64,000 nucleotides of DNA from Opitutus sp. (GTDB taxonomy: Bacteria; Verrucomicrobiota; Verrucomicrobiae; Opitutales; Opitutaceae), in the NCBI GenBank assembly GCA_009695065.1, contig SIBR01000013.1, positions 15,344-79,343 on the forward strand. Reading direction: 5' to 3'. The translations under genes and the position numbers were made by a program. Shown here in pieces: positions 54,401 through 63,857 of this stretch; position 1 is the stretch's first letter; every line of letters starts with the position of its first letter. The notes below the pieces were generated by a model. It did not search any database, was not told where the DNA came from, and saw nothing but the letters and a program-made list of their open reading frames with translations.

Positions 54401-54506
54401 CCGCGATCAACGTCTGGATCGCGGGAATGAAGGCGGCGGCCACCAAGACGGCAGCCAGCGCGATTACCAGAGTCAGGAAGATCAGAAAACGTCGGATTAA
54501 TCTCAC
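51432..54506 (-). CDS. AsmA/TamB-like large envelope protein
   Basis: 1024 residues beginning with one transmembrane helix (RRFLIFLTLVIALAAVLVAAAFI, about 5-27), then TLIAEHVLARCPGLRASVGS, the typical start of AsmA-like proteins. The remainder is a very long periplasmic beta-rich region without further membrane segments. The last 150 residues (VPEIRYDDFTVTAIRDPDG, TGSGRIAHVDGLPLRAQPLT) resemble AsmA C-terminal domains. Such proteins are thought to bridge the periplasm and move phospholipids to the outer membrane. The family assignment rests on architecture, not on a catalytic motif. It is convergent with the PQQ dehydrogenase gene, 28 bp apart. Confidence 0.7.
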   Translation of the reverse strand: MRLIRRFLIFLTLVIALAAVLVAAAFIPAIQTLIAEHVLARCPGLRASVGSLSVGFSTVQIVDLQLQRNGIVLTLPALEAEIPLKAVLWDRRVPVRTLVAKGWTLDLSGRPGGGDEKARGAVAVEPADRGGRPAPASPEMSAVQQAVSGVLGLLDGEVLAYDALLDRAELEGDVLISSPSSKEPARVHVTLKGGGLAAGHDGDFAVEAISPVVKAGRASSVVAGRGRLIVSMGSPRAIKRLQLAGTLSSTGGSLPDDFRFSASVAAPEHASEGSYAVDVILSRGVRHLVTVAARLPKAGDRWQGIWKVDLREADVAGFYSGQTLPTVATTGEGAVDGEAGLAQVHVAGRLNSAVSGLERVAPALARVGHVTLNAGFDVTRAGQTIRVDRLTVALEGIRPVAAVQSVQPFSFEEKTGGLKVADPGANWLEGSLQGLPMDWLAGPGDGLTVAGADVTGDFTVQATDGGFALRSKAPLVATGVSLQKGGRIFAQGLDLSLALSAEHTPQGWQVRGAPLTIDSAGRRLGVIDVTVSPRSGAGRRVAIGGTWNADLAVLASQPAVPGISGIKGGAASGDFSVTVGKAVEVAGKINLIGRDSRNTLATKPEALVDAGGGVSFHVPVTMASGSDVSEFTLDGTWIAEKAGPRVEAELTAVNVDLDHLKRLAAAGGVVLPAAAGATGSHGSSIPRDRQPFWGNGTGTMKFEIYRLRAGAAELNEVAGTFIADRGSLRLERGRGVLAEPPPPAPGKSRRPAAKIPPRNPVTLEGAIAFDAAAEFPYRAKATATVAVVESASVFTAAQAERDPVVEGRFALAETLTSEGATLPDLVDRRREEFRLTGKSGIIRLLKTNVANSMPEKPAPVSDALATVGSAFGFLLGIKEGAVKSSLSKETDAVLNFTYQVPEIRYDDFTVTAIRDPDGTIQLKEIAITATNERFTGSGRIAHVDGLPLRAQPLTVELQFGARGGIATLLSTAGLLSAEKDDQGYMLFQQPIRFGGTLEQIDKSEWRDVLLKAATRMPAGGKKRG

Positions 54507-54701
54507 GCGGTGGACTGGCGCAGTCAGACCGCACCTGATTGCGACAGTGCCGTCAAAAAAACGTGGCGCCAGCGGATAACATGCCGACGCCCATCATGCG
54601 GCCCCTCCTTGTAACTCACGCGCACCGCCAATGAACTCTCCAATGAAACTCACGAGGCGCGAATGCGCTGCAACGCGAACGATCCGTCCCGCCCGGGCCA
54701 T

Positions 54702-55364
54702 CTAGGGCAGCCGGCGGATCCGGATCTCGCTAAAATAAAACGTGCTCGCGTCGTCGTGCGCCTGCAACGCGATCGCCCCGCCCTCGGCCCGCAGCAGCCG
54801 GCCCACCCGGTCCTTGGTGCGCACCGGCTTTTCCGGCTCCGTATAGTCCACCGTCTGCGTGTCGTTGATCCAAACCTGGATGCGCTTGCCCTCGACGCGA
54901 ATCCGGGTCGTGAACCAGTTCGATTCGTCCACCGGCGATTTATCGAGATCGACGATCGCGTAGAGGCTCCCGGTCTTGCGCTTCTCCTGCGGCGAGCTGT
55001 TCAACTGCACCTCGTAGCCGTTGCGCAGGTGAAGCACGCCGTCCCGGGTCGCCCGGTCGGGGTGGAAGAAAATACCGGAATTTGCGTTCGGCTCCCCGCG
55101 CACGACCGCCACCAGTTCGAAGTTGCGGAACTTCACTTCGCCCTCCTTCCGCTCGCCAACGAAGAAAAGGTGACCGCGATTGGAGGGATGGGTCGCGTGC
55201 GCCTTGATTGCGCCGTCCACCACCGTGAACGCGCCCGGGTCGGCATTCGCCACCCAGCCCGTCAGATCCCGGCCGTTGAACAACGCCTGCCAGCCCGCCT
55301 CGGCGGCCATCGCGCCGGAGGACAACACGCCGGCGAACAGGAGACCGCGCGCACGTATTTTCAT
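54702..55364 (-). CDS. Secreted DUF1080 protein, second in window
   Basis: 220 residues from the ATG at 55364, with a signal peptide ending SSGAMAAEA. It is a single DUF1080 domain: WQALFNGRDLTGWVANADPG, NANSGIFFHPDRATRDGVLH, LRNGYEVQLNSSPQEKRKTG and a terminal AIALQAHDDASTFYFSEIRI. It shares the fold with the protein at 15357-16007 but is clearly divergent. It lies at the end of a same-strand cluster with a SelA-like PLP enzyme and a PIG-L deacetylase, so its carbohydrate substrate may contain an amino sugar; this is inference. The 195 bp between it and the AsmA-like gene show nothing recognisable. Confidence 0.88.
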   Translation of the reverse strand: MKIRARGLLFAGVLSSGAMAAEAGWQALFNGRDLTGWVANADPGAFTVVDGAIKAHATHPSNRGHLFFVGERKEGEVKFRNFELVAVVRGEPNANSGIFFHPDRATRDGVLHLRNGYEVQLNSSPQEKRKTGSLYAIVDLDKSPVDESNWFTTRIRVEGKRIQVWINDTQTVDYTEPEKPVRTKDRVGRLLRAEGGAIALQAHDDASTFYFSEIRIRRLP

Positions 55365-55431
55365 GCCACCGCTCTGCCGCCGACCGCACCGGCCCGCAAC
55401 GCCAAACCCCGGGGCCAACCTGGCGTCCCGT

Positions 55432-56628
55432 TCACGAAAGCAGTTCGCGTAGCCGACGCCCGACGATCTCCGCCTCGCCCGACTTGAGACTGAATGGATT
55501 CACCGCGATCTGCCCGCCGGCACCATCGCCGCCCACACAAATGGACGGCTCGCCGTCCGCCAGCGCGTTGATCACGGCTGGCCCGGTCGTTTTCCGTTTC
55601 GTTTCATCCCACGAGACCTTGAGGAGAGGAACGAACCGGCCGGCCGGCCGGGAGACTTCCGCGCGGACATCGGGCAATCCGCTCACGAGCGCGACGATCG
55701 TGTTCAATTGCTGCGTCCAACCGGCCAGCTCGGCGGCTTCGTCGCGGGCGCGAAACACGCGCAGCGCCGTCAACAGGCCGGCAATCTCCTCCTTGCCCAC
55801 TTTCAGGCCGCGGCCGATGCCTTGGAGCGGCGGACCGGGCAGCTTGCCCGATTCGAGCAACCGGCTCCGCAACGACCACGTCGAAGGATGCACGTCCATG
55901 TCCTGATGCTGCAAGGCCACGGACTGAATCAGGTCGCGGCGCCCGGCGAGAATGCCCGAGGCCTGCGGGCCGCGCAGCGCCTTGCCGCCCGAGAACGCGA
56001 CGAGATCGGCCCCCGTCGCGGTGAACGCACGCAGGTTCGACGTCGGCGGCAGCGAGGCCGAAGCATCCACGATCACCGGCACCCCGTGCCGGTGCGCGAC
56101 CTTCACCGTCGCTTCCAGCCCAACCGTGATCGCCGTGGTGGATGGGATGTCGGGCCAGTAGATCGCCGCGGTGCGTTCGTTGATAGCCGCCTCGATTTCC
56201 CAATCCTGCACGGCCCGCGGCGTCGGATGGCCCATCCAGCCGACCTCGATCAGTTTCACGCCGACGGCCCGGATCGCGTGATCGTAACTGTTGCGATGCG
56301 GCCGCTGGACGATGACTTCATTTTTCAGACCAGCCGTGTCGGGAAGGCGCTCCATCTTGTGAATGTCGAGCCCGGCCACCGCCGCCGCCGTGCCGAGCAT
56401 CAATCCCGCCGCCGCGCCGCAGGTGACGTAGCCGGACTCCGCTCCCGTCGCCTCCGAGATCAACTCCCCGGCGCGGTCCTGCAAGTCCTCCATGCGCACG
56501 CAATGCCCGGCCGCACGCACCATGGCGTCGACGACTTCCGGCGGCATCAACGATCCGCCGAGTCGCGTGAGCGTGCCCGCCGCGTTGATGACCGGACGCA
56601 CGCCGAGTTCGTGATAGAAGGAGGCCAT
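55432..56628 (-). CDS. SelA-like PLP-dependent enzyme (D-glucosaminate-6-phosphate ammonia-lyase type)
   Basis: 398 residues from the ATG at 56628. Fold type I PLP enzyme of the SelA/DgaE group: LGVRPVINAAGTLTRLGGSL at the start, TCGAAAGLMLGTAAAVAG, PVIVDASASLPPTSNLRAFT with the cofactor Asp, and the Schiff-base Lys in DLVAFSGGKALRGPQASGIL. It is about 60 residues shorter than selenocysteine synthase and lacks its N-terminal domain. No selB or selD is nearby, so a lyase or racemase on a small amino sugar acid is more likely. PIG-L deacetylase lies directly upstream, which fits amino-sugar catabolism. Confidence 0.8.
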   Translation of the reverse strand: MASFYHELGVRPVINAAGTLTRLGGSLMPPEVVDAMVRAAGHCVRMEDLQDRAGELISEATGAESGYVTCGAAAGLMLGTAAAVAGLDIHKMERLPDTAGLKNEVIVQRPHRNSYDHAIRAVGVKLIEVGWMGHPTPRAVQDWEIEAAINERTAAIYWPDIPSTTAITVGLEATVKVAHRHGVPVIVDASASLPPTSNLRAFTATGADLVAFSGGKALRGPQASGILAGRRDLIQSVALQHQDMDVHPSTWSLRSRLLESGKLPGPPLQGIGRGLKVGKEEIAGLLTALRVFRARDEAAELAGWTQQLNTIVALVSGLPDVRAEVSRPAGRFVPLLKVSWDETKRKTTGPAVINALADGEPSICVGGDGAGGQIAVNPFSLKSGEAEIVGRRLRELLS

Positions 56629-56788
56629 GAAAAGTGGGGTTGAAGGGTTAAAGGGTAACAAGACGCCGGATTCGTTCGATTACGCGCAATCCGACGCTGG
56701 AACCAAATGAAATTTTCCCGCCTGCAGCCGAGGCCGGGCCCCCGTTGCCGACCGCGCAAACCAAATTGCCGGCCCAATCGACCACGAT

Positions 56789-57670
56789 TCAGCCGCGCCG
56801 CCACAATTCCAGCCGCCGCTGCAACGCCTCTGCGTTGGCCGGCTCGGACACCATCGCGGGAAAATCCGCCCGCAGTTGCTCGTATTCGGGAATAGCGCCC
56901 CACGCTGTCACCCGGAAAGTCTCCATCGGCTGCGATGAAACGATCCCCAGCCCGCGATTCTGCCGCTCGAAGCGGCGCCGCAGCGACCCGGCCCATTCCG
57001 CCTCCGACGCCGCGGGCGCCAAATGGTGACGGCCGACCCACGGCAGCCATTCGACCACCTGCGACCGATGGCACCACGTCATGGCGACAATCGTTTCCCA
57101 CGCTTCGCCGACATCGATCGCGAAGTCGTAGGAATTCGCCCCGAACATGTAGCCGTCATACAGGTTGAGAATCACGGGCGTGCGACAGGGCCGCGACACG
57201 GTTTCGTCGGCGGGAAATTCCGGGGTGAATGCATGCGGCACGTTGATCAAGTAGGCGACCCGGCGGACGGCCTCGGCCACGTTGACATGGTCGCTGTGAA
57301 TCCCGGCGAGCGGGTCAGCCGGCAGCGGCGGACAAAGCAGATAGTCCGGTTCGAATTCGCGGATCGCCTTCCACAGCGCCGCCATGAACTCGAACGTCAG
57401 GCCCGGAAACCCCTCCCGCACCGTCTCGCCGTTCGGCAGCCGGAGCAGCTCGCATTCGTAGCCGCCGATCTTCGCGGAAGCCTCCTGCTCCGCCCATCGC
57501 ATCCGGCCGGTTTCCTCGCGGGTGCGAAAGTGGTGGCCCGCCTGACCGTTGGTGCACACCAGCACCCGGCCGCGGAAATCCGCGCCGAACTTGCGCCGCC
57601 ACCGCTCGAACGTGCCGCCGGCGGTGAATTCGAAGTCGTCAAAATGAGCATGAATAACCAGCACCTTCAT
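56789..57670 (-). CDS. PIG-L family zinc deacetylase
   Basis: 293 residues without a signal peptide. The PIG-L motif appears as VIHAHFDDFEFTAGGTFERW (family consensus A-H-P-D-D-E; here H-F-D-D-F-E, one residue different), and the second metal motif is in LAGIHSDHVNVAEAV. Members remove N-acetyl groups from GlcNAc-containing substrates. The cytoplasmic location and the adjacent SelA-like enzyme and DUF1080 genes suggest a step in use of an acetylated amino sugar. The non-standard HFDDFE is still compatible with zinc binding, because the two Asp and the distal His residues are kept. Confidence 0.83.
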   Translation of the reverse strand: MKVLVIHAHFDDFEFTAGGTFERWRRKFGADFRGRVLVCTNGQAGHHFRTREETGRMRWAEQEASAKIGGYECELLRLPNGETVREGFPGLTFEFMAALWKAIREFEPDYLLCPPLPADPLAGIHSDHVNVAEAVRRVAYLINVPHAFTPEFPADETVSRPCRTPVILNLYDGYMFGANSYDFAIDVGEAWETIVAMTWCHRSQVVEWLPWVGRHHLAPAASEAEWAGSLRRRFERQNRGLGIVSSQPMETFRVTAWGAIPEYEQLRADFPAMVSEPANAEALQRRLELWRRG

Positions 57671-57725
57671 GCGCCCACTCGAACCGAGTCCCCGAAAATT
57701 GCACCACTCTTTCCGACGGGAGCGC

Positions 57726-58160
57726 TCACGGCGGCAACGTCAGTTCCGCGAGATAGATCGCGGTGATCGTCCTGCCGGCGGCATCCTTTTCGTGGCTGGA
57801 GTAGTAGGACACCAGGGCGCGCGTCGGCGAAAGCGCGACGAAACCGGGATAAGAGTTGTCCCCGCCGCTGGGAAACTCGGCGAACTCTTGCAAGGCATCG
57901 CCCACGAGCCAACAGAGCGAGGTTTTCGGGCCCCGGTCCTTCGTGGTCTTGCGCCCGCCGACGAGGTAATGGTCGCCCCACTTCGCGAGCAGCGGACCAC
58001 CGATGGGACGATCGAGGGACTGGCGCTGCCACTCGGTGTAAGGCGGCCTGGCGCGGATCAGCTGGGCCTTCTTCCCGCCGCCGTGGCGCCCGATTGCAAC
58101 GATGCTGCCGTCGGCCTCGAAGAGGAACGCGGTTTCGTCGCCGCCGGCCTCGGCGAACGT
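57726..58160 (-). pseudogene. Sialidase-like (BNR) protein, 3' remnant without a start codon
   Basis: The minus-strand frame ending at TGA 57726-57728 encodes about 145 residues: FAEAGGDETAFLFEADGSIV, WQRQSLDRPIGGPLLAKWGD, FPSGGDNSYPGFVALSPTRA, VSYYSSHEKDAAGRTITAIY. This is the last part of a sialidase/exo-alpha-sialidase-like propeller. It contains no methionine, and upstream the frame meets a stop (near 58190) before any start. The first two thirds of the gene are therefore lost. It sits upstream of and in the same direction as the PIG-L gene, so the amino-sugar cluster once included this hydrolase. Confidence 0.78.
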
Positions 58161-58244
58161 CGCGCGTCCGCCTCACCGTCGCGCCCCTCCGCTTTCCCCG
58201 GGTTCGGGCCGCGTGACCTGGAAACCCGCTCTGCCCCTGCCGCC

Positions 58245-58335
58245 ATGCACGACGAGGTTTTTTCCCGGTTGGTCGAGAGTCACTACGCCGGGCTCTACCG
58301 GTTTGCGCTGAGCCTCGCGAAAAATTCCTCCTGCG
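58245..58335 (+). pseudogene. ECF sigma factor, 5' remnant
   Basis: From the ATG at 58245 the frame reads MHDEVFSRLVESHYAGLYRF and ALSLAKNS, the beginning of sigma region 2 of an ECF factor. Homology stops at about residue 28, and the sequence moves, in a shifted frame, into an anti-sigma-like protein. Regions 2.2 to 4 are gone. Confidence 0.75.
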
Positions 58336-59041
58336 CGCCTGCCGGCCCGACGGGGGCGACGCCCGGGATCCGTTGTTCGCCGAGGCCCTCGCCCAAGTCG
58401 ATCGCGACCCGTTGCTCCGCGCCTGGTGGGCACGGGAACAAAAAAGCGATCGCCTGCTGGCGGCGAAACTGGCGCAGGTGCCGCCCCCGCCCGGGTTGCG
58501 CGAGGCCATCCTGGTCGGGGCGCGCGCCAGCCAAAGGCCGCGCCGCTGGTGGACCAATCCGGCTTGGTTCGCGACCGCCGCGGCCCTCATCGTACTGATC
58601 GGCGTCACCGTCCGTTTTAGCGGGGCCTGGCACGGTTCACCCTCAACCCAAGAACTGGCCGCCATCGCCCTGAGCGACCTCAGCCAATCCCACGATGCCC
58701 ACACGTTACCCGCCGCGCTGGCCGGGGTGCAGGCACAGTTTGCCCGGACCGCGCTGCCATTGCCCGACCGTCTCGACGTGAACCTCGCCGAGCTCCACCG
58801 CCAGGGATGCCGCACGGCGCGTCTGGCCGGCCGCGACGTTTTCGAGCTCTGCTTCCAGCGCGACGGAACCTAGTTTCACCTCTACGCGGGTCGCCGCGAA
58901 GACTTTTCCGCCGGGTCGGCCGCCGCGCGGACTCTCGTCGTCGCCCGGGGACAGTTTGCCGCCGCCAGCTGGTCCGACGCGGAAAACGTTTACGCGCTGG
59001 TCACGGGATCGGGCGAAACGTCGCTTCGCCGGCTGCTCTAG
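58336..59041 (+). pseudogene. Membrane anti-sigma-like protein, fused start and in-frame TAG
   Basis: The frame begins without its own start in FLLRACRPDGGDARDPLFAE, passes AWWAREQKSDRLLAAKLAQV and a transmembrane helix PAWFATAAALIVLIGVTVRF (about 58555-58615), and continues to FELCFQRDGT. There a TAG at 58871-58873 interrupts. The same frame then goes on with FHLYAGRREDFSAGSAAART to the final GETSLRRLL and a TAG at 59039-59041. The N-terminus has been joined to the sigma remnant by a deletion, and a nonsense codon cuts off the last ~55 residues. This was probably the partner of the deleted sigma factor. Confidence 0.75.
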
Positions 59042-59182
59042 CCAGCCGGCGCCGGTCTTGGCGCAAACGGGGCACATGCACCGTTGCCTCCCGGGACACC
59101 GCGTGGCGCGAAACGATATCGCCGCGCGGAAAAAATTGTGTACCTACCATGAATCGGCGATCTCCTCCGGTCTGCGCCTCCC

Positions 59183-62137
59183 ATGCCCCGCTGCTTCCTG
59201 ACGCTTTGCTGCCTGCTTGCCCTTCGCGCCACCGCGCTCGCGGCGGTACCGCCGGACGGACACGTGTTGGTGGAACTCTGCGAGGCGGGACTGCCCAAAG
59301 ATGGGACATGGCCACTCACTCCGCCCCCGGCGACCGAAACCTACACCGAGGACTTGTTCGGATTCTTCGAGTTGCCGCAAAAATACATTTCCACCGGCGT
59401 CCGCGCCGACCGGGCTTTCCCCACGCTCATGCGTGCCACCGCCCGCGTCACGCTGCCCGCGGGCAAACATCGCGTCCTACTGCGCGCCCGCGGGGCGACG
59501 CGGCTGCTGATCGATGGCAAGAAAGTCCTGGAGACGCCGTTCGACCAGCCGCGGCAGTACGCGGTGGGCAACGGCGGCGAACTGCCCATGGAGGAGCAGG
59601 ATGCTTTTTTCGATCCCGGCCCCGGCTATCGTTTCGCGCCTCCGGGCAATCGCGACGCATCGGACACGCGGGAGTTTTCCGGCGGTGCCGTCGACGTCGT
59701 ACTCGAAACGCTCGTTGGCGGCATCGAGCCGAAAAGCAAGAAGCCCTTTCGCCCCGAAGTTGGCGAGACCGTGGTCGCGATCGCGCTCGAGGGCACGGGC
59801 GAATGGCGGCTGCTGGCGCCGGGAACGCGGCAGGTTCGCTATACGGATGCCGAGTGGGCCGCTTACGAAGCGGAACGCCGCACGCGGCTCGACACCATTA
59901 ACACCGCGGCACGCGCCGCCCGCCGCACCGCCACCGCCGCCTATTGGAATCGCCGCCGCGAGGCCGCCCGCACGTGGCTGGCCGCGACCCCCGAAGTCGC
60001 CGTGCCGGCGCTGCCGAAGGGCTTTCCCGCGCACAACGCGATCGACCGTTTTCTCGCCGCCCGCATCGCCCAGGTTTTGGCCGATTACGAACCGCTGAAA
60101 AAGAAAGGCGGCGTGGACTTCCACCGGGAAATCAAACCGATTCTCGAAAACAGCTGCTATAGCTGCCACCAAGGAGCGAAGGTGAAAGGCGGGCTCCGGC
60201 TCGACCTGCGCAGTGCGGCGCTCCACGGCGGCGAGGACGACGGCCCGGCGATCATGCCGGGCAAGCCCGCCGAGAGCGCGCTCTTCAAGCGCATCACCAG
60301 CGCCGATGCGGACGAAGCGATGCCCGCCAAAGGCGACCGGCTGGCGCCCAAGGAGATCGCATTGCTCAAACGCTGGATCGAGGAAGGCGCCGCGTGGCCG
60401 GATTTCGCCTTTGGCCATTTCAAGCTCACGCCGCTCACCGACGACCTGACGTTCCTGCGCCGTGTCACCCTCGACACCGTCGGCATCACCCCCGGCGAAG
60501 CCGAGATCGCCGCCTTCTTCGCCGACCGTTCCACCGACCGCCGCACGCGGCTGATCGACCGGCTGCTCGCCGACCCGCGCTGGGCCGATCACCAGATGGG
60601 CTACTGGCTCGACGTCCTCGCGGAGAATCCAAACCTGATCAACCCCACGCTGAACAACACCGGGCCGTTTCGCTGGTGGATCTACGAATCGCTCCGCGAC
60701 AACAAGCCGCTCGACCTCTTCGCGACGGAGCTCATCCGGCAGGAAGGCAGCGAGCGCTTCGGCGGACCGGCGGGATTTGGCGTGGCGTCGCAGAACGATG
60801 TGCCGATGGCCGCGAAGGGCATCATCGTCGGCTCCGCCTTCCTCGGCCTCGAAATGAAATGCGCCCGCTGCCACGATGCGCCGACGCACGCCGCGAAGCA
60901 GCAGGAGCTCTTTCAACTCGCCGCGATGTTGCAGACCAAGCCTATCACCGTGCCGGCGACCAGCAGCGTATCGCTCGACCACCTGCACCTCGGCGGACGC
61001 GAGCCGCTCATCGAGGTCACGCTCCAGCCGGGCACCGTCGTCGCCCCGGCCTGGCCGTTCCCCCAGTTCGGCGACGAGCGCGCCGCGGCCACCCTTGCGG
61101 AACATCCCGACGATCCGCGCGACCGGCTGGCCGCGGCGATCACGGCGCCCCAAAACGAGCGCTTCGCCGCGGTCATGGTCAACCGCATCTGGCAACGCTG
61201 CATGGGGCAGGGACTGGTCGAAACCATCGGCGACTGGGAGAAATCCACCCCCACGCATCCGGAATTGCTGCGCTGGCTTGCGCGCGAGTTCGTTCGCTCG
61301 GGCTACGACCAAAAGGCGGTCACACGGCTCATCCTCACCTCGCACGCCTACCAGCGCGCCGTCGATCCCACGCTCGGCGAAACCGGGCCGCTCTTCGCCG
61401 CGCCGGCGCCGCGCCGGATCGAGGCGGAGCAACTCGTCGACTCGTTGTTCGCCGCGACGGGCAAGCCCTTCACGGTCGAACCGGTCAACATCGACGTCGA
61501 CAGCGTTCGCTCGATCGACAGCGCGCTCGACCTCGGGCGCGCCCGGCGGGCGTGGATGCTCGCCTCCACCTCCAACGAGCGCGATCGCCCGAGCCTCATG
61601 CTGCCGCGGATTCAGGCGGTCGCGGAAGTCTTGGAGGTTTTCGGCTGGCGCGGTGCCCGGCCGGATGCCGCCAGCGGCATCCGCGACGCCGACGCCAACG
61701 TGCTCCAGCCCGCGCTGCTCGCCAACGGCACGATGATGACGTGGCTCACGCGGCTCAGCGACGACCACGGGCTGACGCAGTTCGCCCTGGAAAACCAGCC
61801 GCTCGACCGTTTCGTCGACCGGCTGTTCCTGCGCTTCTTCACCCGACACCCCACGACTGAGGAAAATAGGATCTACACCGCCGCGTTGCAGCCGGGCTAC
61901 GTGGCGCGCGTGGTTACGCCGAAGATCGATACGCCTGCCGCGCCAGCCGGACACCGGAAATATGTCGCCTGGTCGAATCACATGAAGAGCGCCGCGAACT
62001 CGCTGCGACTGGAGGAAGAGGCCGCCGCCCGGCGCGGCGATCCGCCCACGACGCGGCTGGAGGCCGGCTGGCGGCAGCGCTTCGAGGATGTGGTCTGGGC
62101 GCTGCTGAACGCGCCGGAATGGGCCCGGGTAATGTAG
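59183..62137 (+). CDS. PSCyt1/DUF1549/DUF1553 exported cytochrome-like protein
   Basis: 984 residues with a signal peptide ending ATALAAV (about residue 20). An N-terminal ~200-residue beta region is followed by a planctomycete-type haem domain with SCYSCH at 324-329 and [19 protein letters not shown]1549 (PSCyt2; [20 protein letters not shown], with [11 protein letters not shown] at 559-569); and DUF1553 (PSD1; [59 protein letters not shown]). The family is abundant in Planctomycetota and Verrucomicrobiota, often near sulfatases and glycoside hydrolases. The biochemical role is unknown. It is co-directional with the DUF1501 gene 92 bp downstream, the usual pairing. Confidence 0.92.
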   Translation: MPRCFLTLCCLLALRATALAAVPPDGHVLVELCEAGLPKDGTWPLTPPPATETYTEDLFGFFELPQKYISTGVRADRAFPTLMRATARVTLPAGKHRVLLRARGATRLLIDGKKVLETPFDQPRQYAVGNGGELPMEEQDAFFDPGPGYRFAPPGNRDASDTREFSGGAVDVVLETLVGGIEPKSKKPFRPEVGETVVAIALEGTGEWRLLAPGTRQVRYTDAEWAAYEAERRTRLDTINTAARAARRTATAAYWNRRREAARTWLAATPEVAVPALPKGFPAHNAIDRFLAARIAQVLADYEPLKKKGGVDFHREIKPILENSCYSCHQGAKVKGGLRLDLRSAALHGGEDDGPAIMPGKPAESALFKRITSADADEAMPAKGDRLAPKEIALLKRWIEEGAAWPDFAFGHFKLTPLTDDLTFLRRVTLDTVGITPGEAEIAAFFADRSTDRRTRLIDRLLADPRWADHQMGYWLDVLAENPNLINPTLNNTGPFRWWIYESLRDNKPLDLFATELIRQEGSERFGGPAGFGVASQNDVPMAAKGIIVGSAFLGLEMKCARCHDAPTHAAKQQELFQLAAMLQTKPITVPATSSVSLDHLHLGGREPLIEVTLQPGTVVAPAWPFPQFGDERAAATLAEHPDDPRDRLAAAITAPQNERFAAVMVNRIWQRCMGQGLVETIGDWEKSTPTHPELLRWLAREFVRSGYDQKAVTRLILTSHAYQRAVDPTLGETGPLFAAPAPRRIEAEQLVDSLFAATGKPFTVEPVNIDVDSVRSIDSALDLGRARRAWMLASTSNERDRPSLMLPRIQAVAEVLEVFGWRGARPDAASGIRDADANVLQPALLANGTMMTWLTRLSDDHGLTQFALENQPLDRFVDRLFLRFFTRHPTTEENRIYTAALQPGYVARVVTPKIDTPAAPAGHRKYVAWSNHMKSAANSLRLEEEAAARRGDPPTTRLEAGWRQRFEDVVWALLNAPEWARVM

Positions 62138-62228
62138 AAACAACCCGTGCCCCACCCTCGCCTCTCCTGAACGAGCATTTAACCGTCGTCATCGCCGCCC
62201 TCTGCCTTCAGGAATTTTCCGCTTTCCC

Positions 62229-63515
62229 ATGAACCGCCGGGCCTTCCTCACCCACGTTTCCACCGCCGCGGCCGCGGCCACGCTCCCCGGCAGGTTGCGC
62301 GCGAGCGACGCGGCCCGCCCGCCCGCCTGGCCCAAGGGCAAGGCCGAGCATTGCATCTTCATCTGGCTGGGCGGCGGGATGTCGCAGATCGACACGTTCG
62401 ATCCGAAGAAGCGCGGCAACTCGAAGGCGACCCCGCGCGTCTCCGGCACCGACTACGATATCATCGACACCGCGGTGCCCGGGGTCCGCTACACGGAGCA
62501 CCTCGCGCAAACCGCCCGACTCGCGGAGCGGGTCACGGCGGTTCGCACCGTGAATCACAAGCTCGGGATCGAGCATGCGCTCGCGACGAATTTTGTGCAC
62601 ACCGGCCGACCGGTCAGCGGCAGCACGGTTTACCCGTCGCTCGGCTCCGTCATCGTGCACGAGCGCGGCGCCGTGACGGATCGCGTGCCGGCTTACCTGA
62701 TGATCGGCTATCCCAGCGTGAGCCGCGGTCCCGGCTTCCTCGGGGCGAAACACGGCTATATTCATCTCGTCGACACCGAGACCGGCCCCGCGGGATTCAC
62801 GCCGCCGGAGGGCATCGACGCCGGACGCGCCGCCGCCCGCCAGAAATTACTCGTTCCGATGCAGGGCCGCGCCGCCGGCGAAGCCGTGCTCGCCGACTAC
62901 GAGGAAGCGCAACACGCGGCGCTGCGGCTCGCCGGCCCCGGCTTCATGCGCACTTTCAAGCTCGCCGAGGAACCGGCGGCCGTGCGCCAACGCTACGGCG
63001 GAGAGTTCGGCCAGCGCTGCCTACTCGCCCGCCGGCTGGTGGAAACCGGCGTCCGCTTCATCGAGGTGTCGCACAACCTGAATTTCATCAACGGCGCGGG
63101 CTGGGACACGCACAACGCCGGCCAGCTCAACCAGCACGTACTTATCCGGGAACTCGATACCGCACTCTCCGCCCTGATCAGCGACCTCGCGGAGAAGCAC
63201 CTCCTCGACCGGACCCTGATCGCCATCGGCACGGAATTCGGCCGGCCGGGGCAATTCGACGGCGGCGGCGGTCGCGGACACCAGTCGGCTTTGTTTTCAC
63301 TCGTGCTGGCCGGCGGCGGATTGAAACACCGCGGAGCGTATGGCGTCAGCGACGCGCTTTCCAACAAGCCGGTCGAAAATCCGGTTTCCGTGCCGGACTT
63401 CCACGCGACGATTTACGCCGCGATGGGAATCAATCCGGCGAAGGAACTTTTCAACGGCTCGCGCCCCGTGCCGATCACCGACGGCGGCAAGCCGATCACG
63501 GCATTGTTTGGCTAA
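62229..63515 (+). CDS. DUF1501 Tat-exported protein (sulfatase-like fold)
   Basis: 428 residues. Tat signal [20 protein letters not shown]. Family landmarks: [60 protein letters not shown] with the WDTH motif, [20 protein letters not shown] with a downstream His, and a C-terminal [22 protein letters not shown]1501 proteins have an alkaline-phosphatase/sulfatase-like core and almost always accompany PSCyt1/DUF1549/DUF1553 proteins, as here. Function is unestablished. IS5-type sequence begins immediately after the TAA stop. Confidence 0.92.
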   Translation: MNRRAFLTHVSTAAAAATLPGRLRASDAARPPAWPKGKAEHCIFIWLGGGMSQIDTFDPKKRGNSKATPRVSGTDYDIIDTAVPGVRYTEHLAQTARLAERVTAVRTVNHKLGIEHALATNFVHTGRPVSGSTVYPSLGSVIVHERGAVTDRVPAYLMIGYPSVSRGPGFLGAKHGYIHLVDTETGPAGFTPPEGIDAGRAAARQKLLVPMQGRAAGEAVLADYEEAQHAALRLAGPGFMRTFKLAEEPAAVRQRYGGEFGQRCLLARRLVETGVRFIEVSHNLNFINGAGWDTHNAGQLNQHVLIRELDTALSALISDLAEKHLLDRTLIAIGTEFGRPGQFDGGGGRGHQSALFSLVLAGGGLKHRGAYGVSDALSNKPVENPVSVPDFHATIYAAMGINPAKELFNGSRPVPITDGGKPITALFG

Positions 63516-63857
63516 GAGCCTATCCGAATAAGCCAGTTTAGATTGCACAAAGTTTTCCGGCGCGCCCAAGGATGGAGGATGGCGAAAAAGAAATTGGGCT
63601 ACCGCTTGCCGGACGAACTGTCGGGCGGTTGGAGCCGCTCCTGCCCAAACATCATAATCCGCATCCGCAGGGCGGTGGCCGGCCGCGCCGCCCGGATCGG
63701 GATTGCGTGGAGGGGCGCTTCTTCGTGCTGCGCACGGGATGCCAGTGGGAGGCGCTGAACGCGACGGGGATCTGTCCCCACAGCACCGCCCACGACCGGT
63801 TCACAGAGTGGGTGCAGGCCGGAGTCTGGCAGCAGCTGTGGGCGGCGCTGCTTGCGG
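63516..63857 (+). mobile_element. IS5-family remnant interrupted by an IS3-type element
   Basis: The left end (GAGCCTATCCGAATAAG) directly follows the DUF1501 stop codon. An ATG at 63579 starts MAKKKLGYRLPDELSG; a frameshift then moves to the frame giving RLEPLLPKHHNPHPQGGGRP, EGRFFVLRTGCQWEALNATG and DRFTEWVQAGVWQQLWAALL, the N-terminal half of an IS5-type transposase. At 63858 the homology is cut by the TGA end of another insertion sequence. It is a different IS5 subgroup from the remnant at 36223. Confidence 0.82.

Noticed and set aside
55432..56628. Selenocysteine synthase SelA
   Set aside because: The protein is SelA-like but too short and lacks the N-terminal domain; no selB, selD or tRNA-Sec is present, and the amino-sugar context fits a DgaE-like enzyme better.
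59477..62155. 892-codon minus-strand frame opposite the PSCyt1/DUF1549/DUF1553 gene
   Set aside because: Antisense shadow with no domain; the plus strand has a complete signal peptide, haem motifs and family landmarks.
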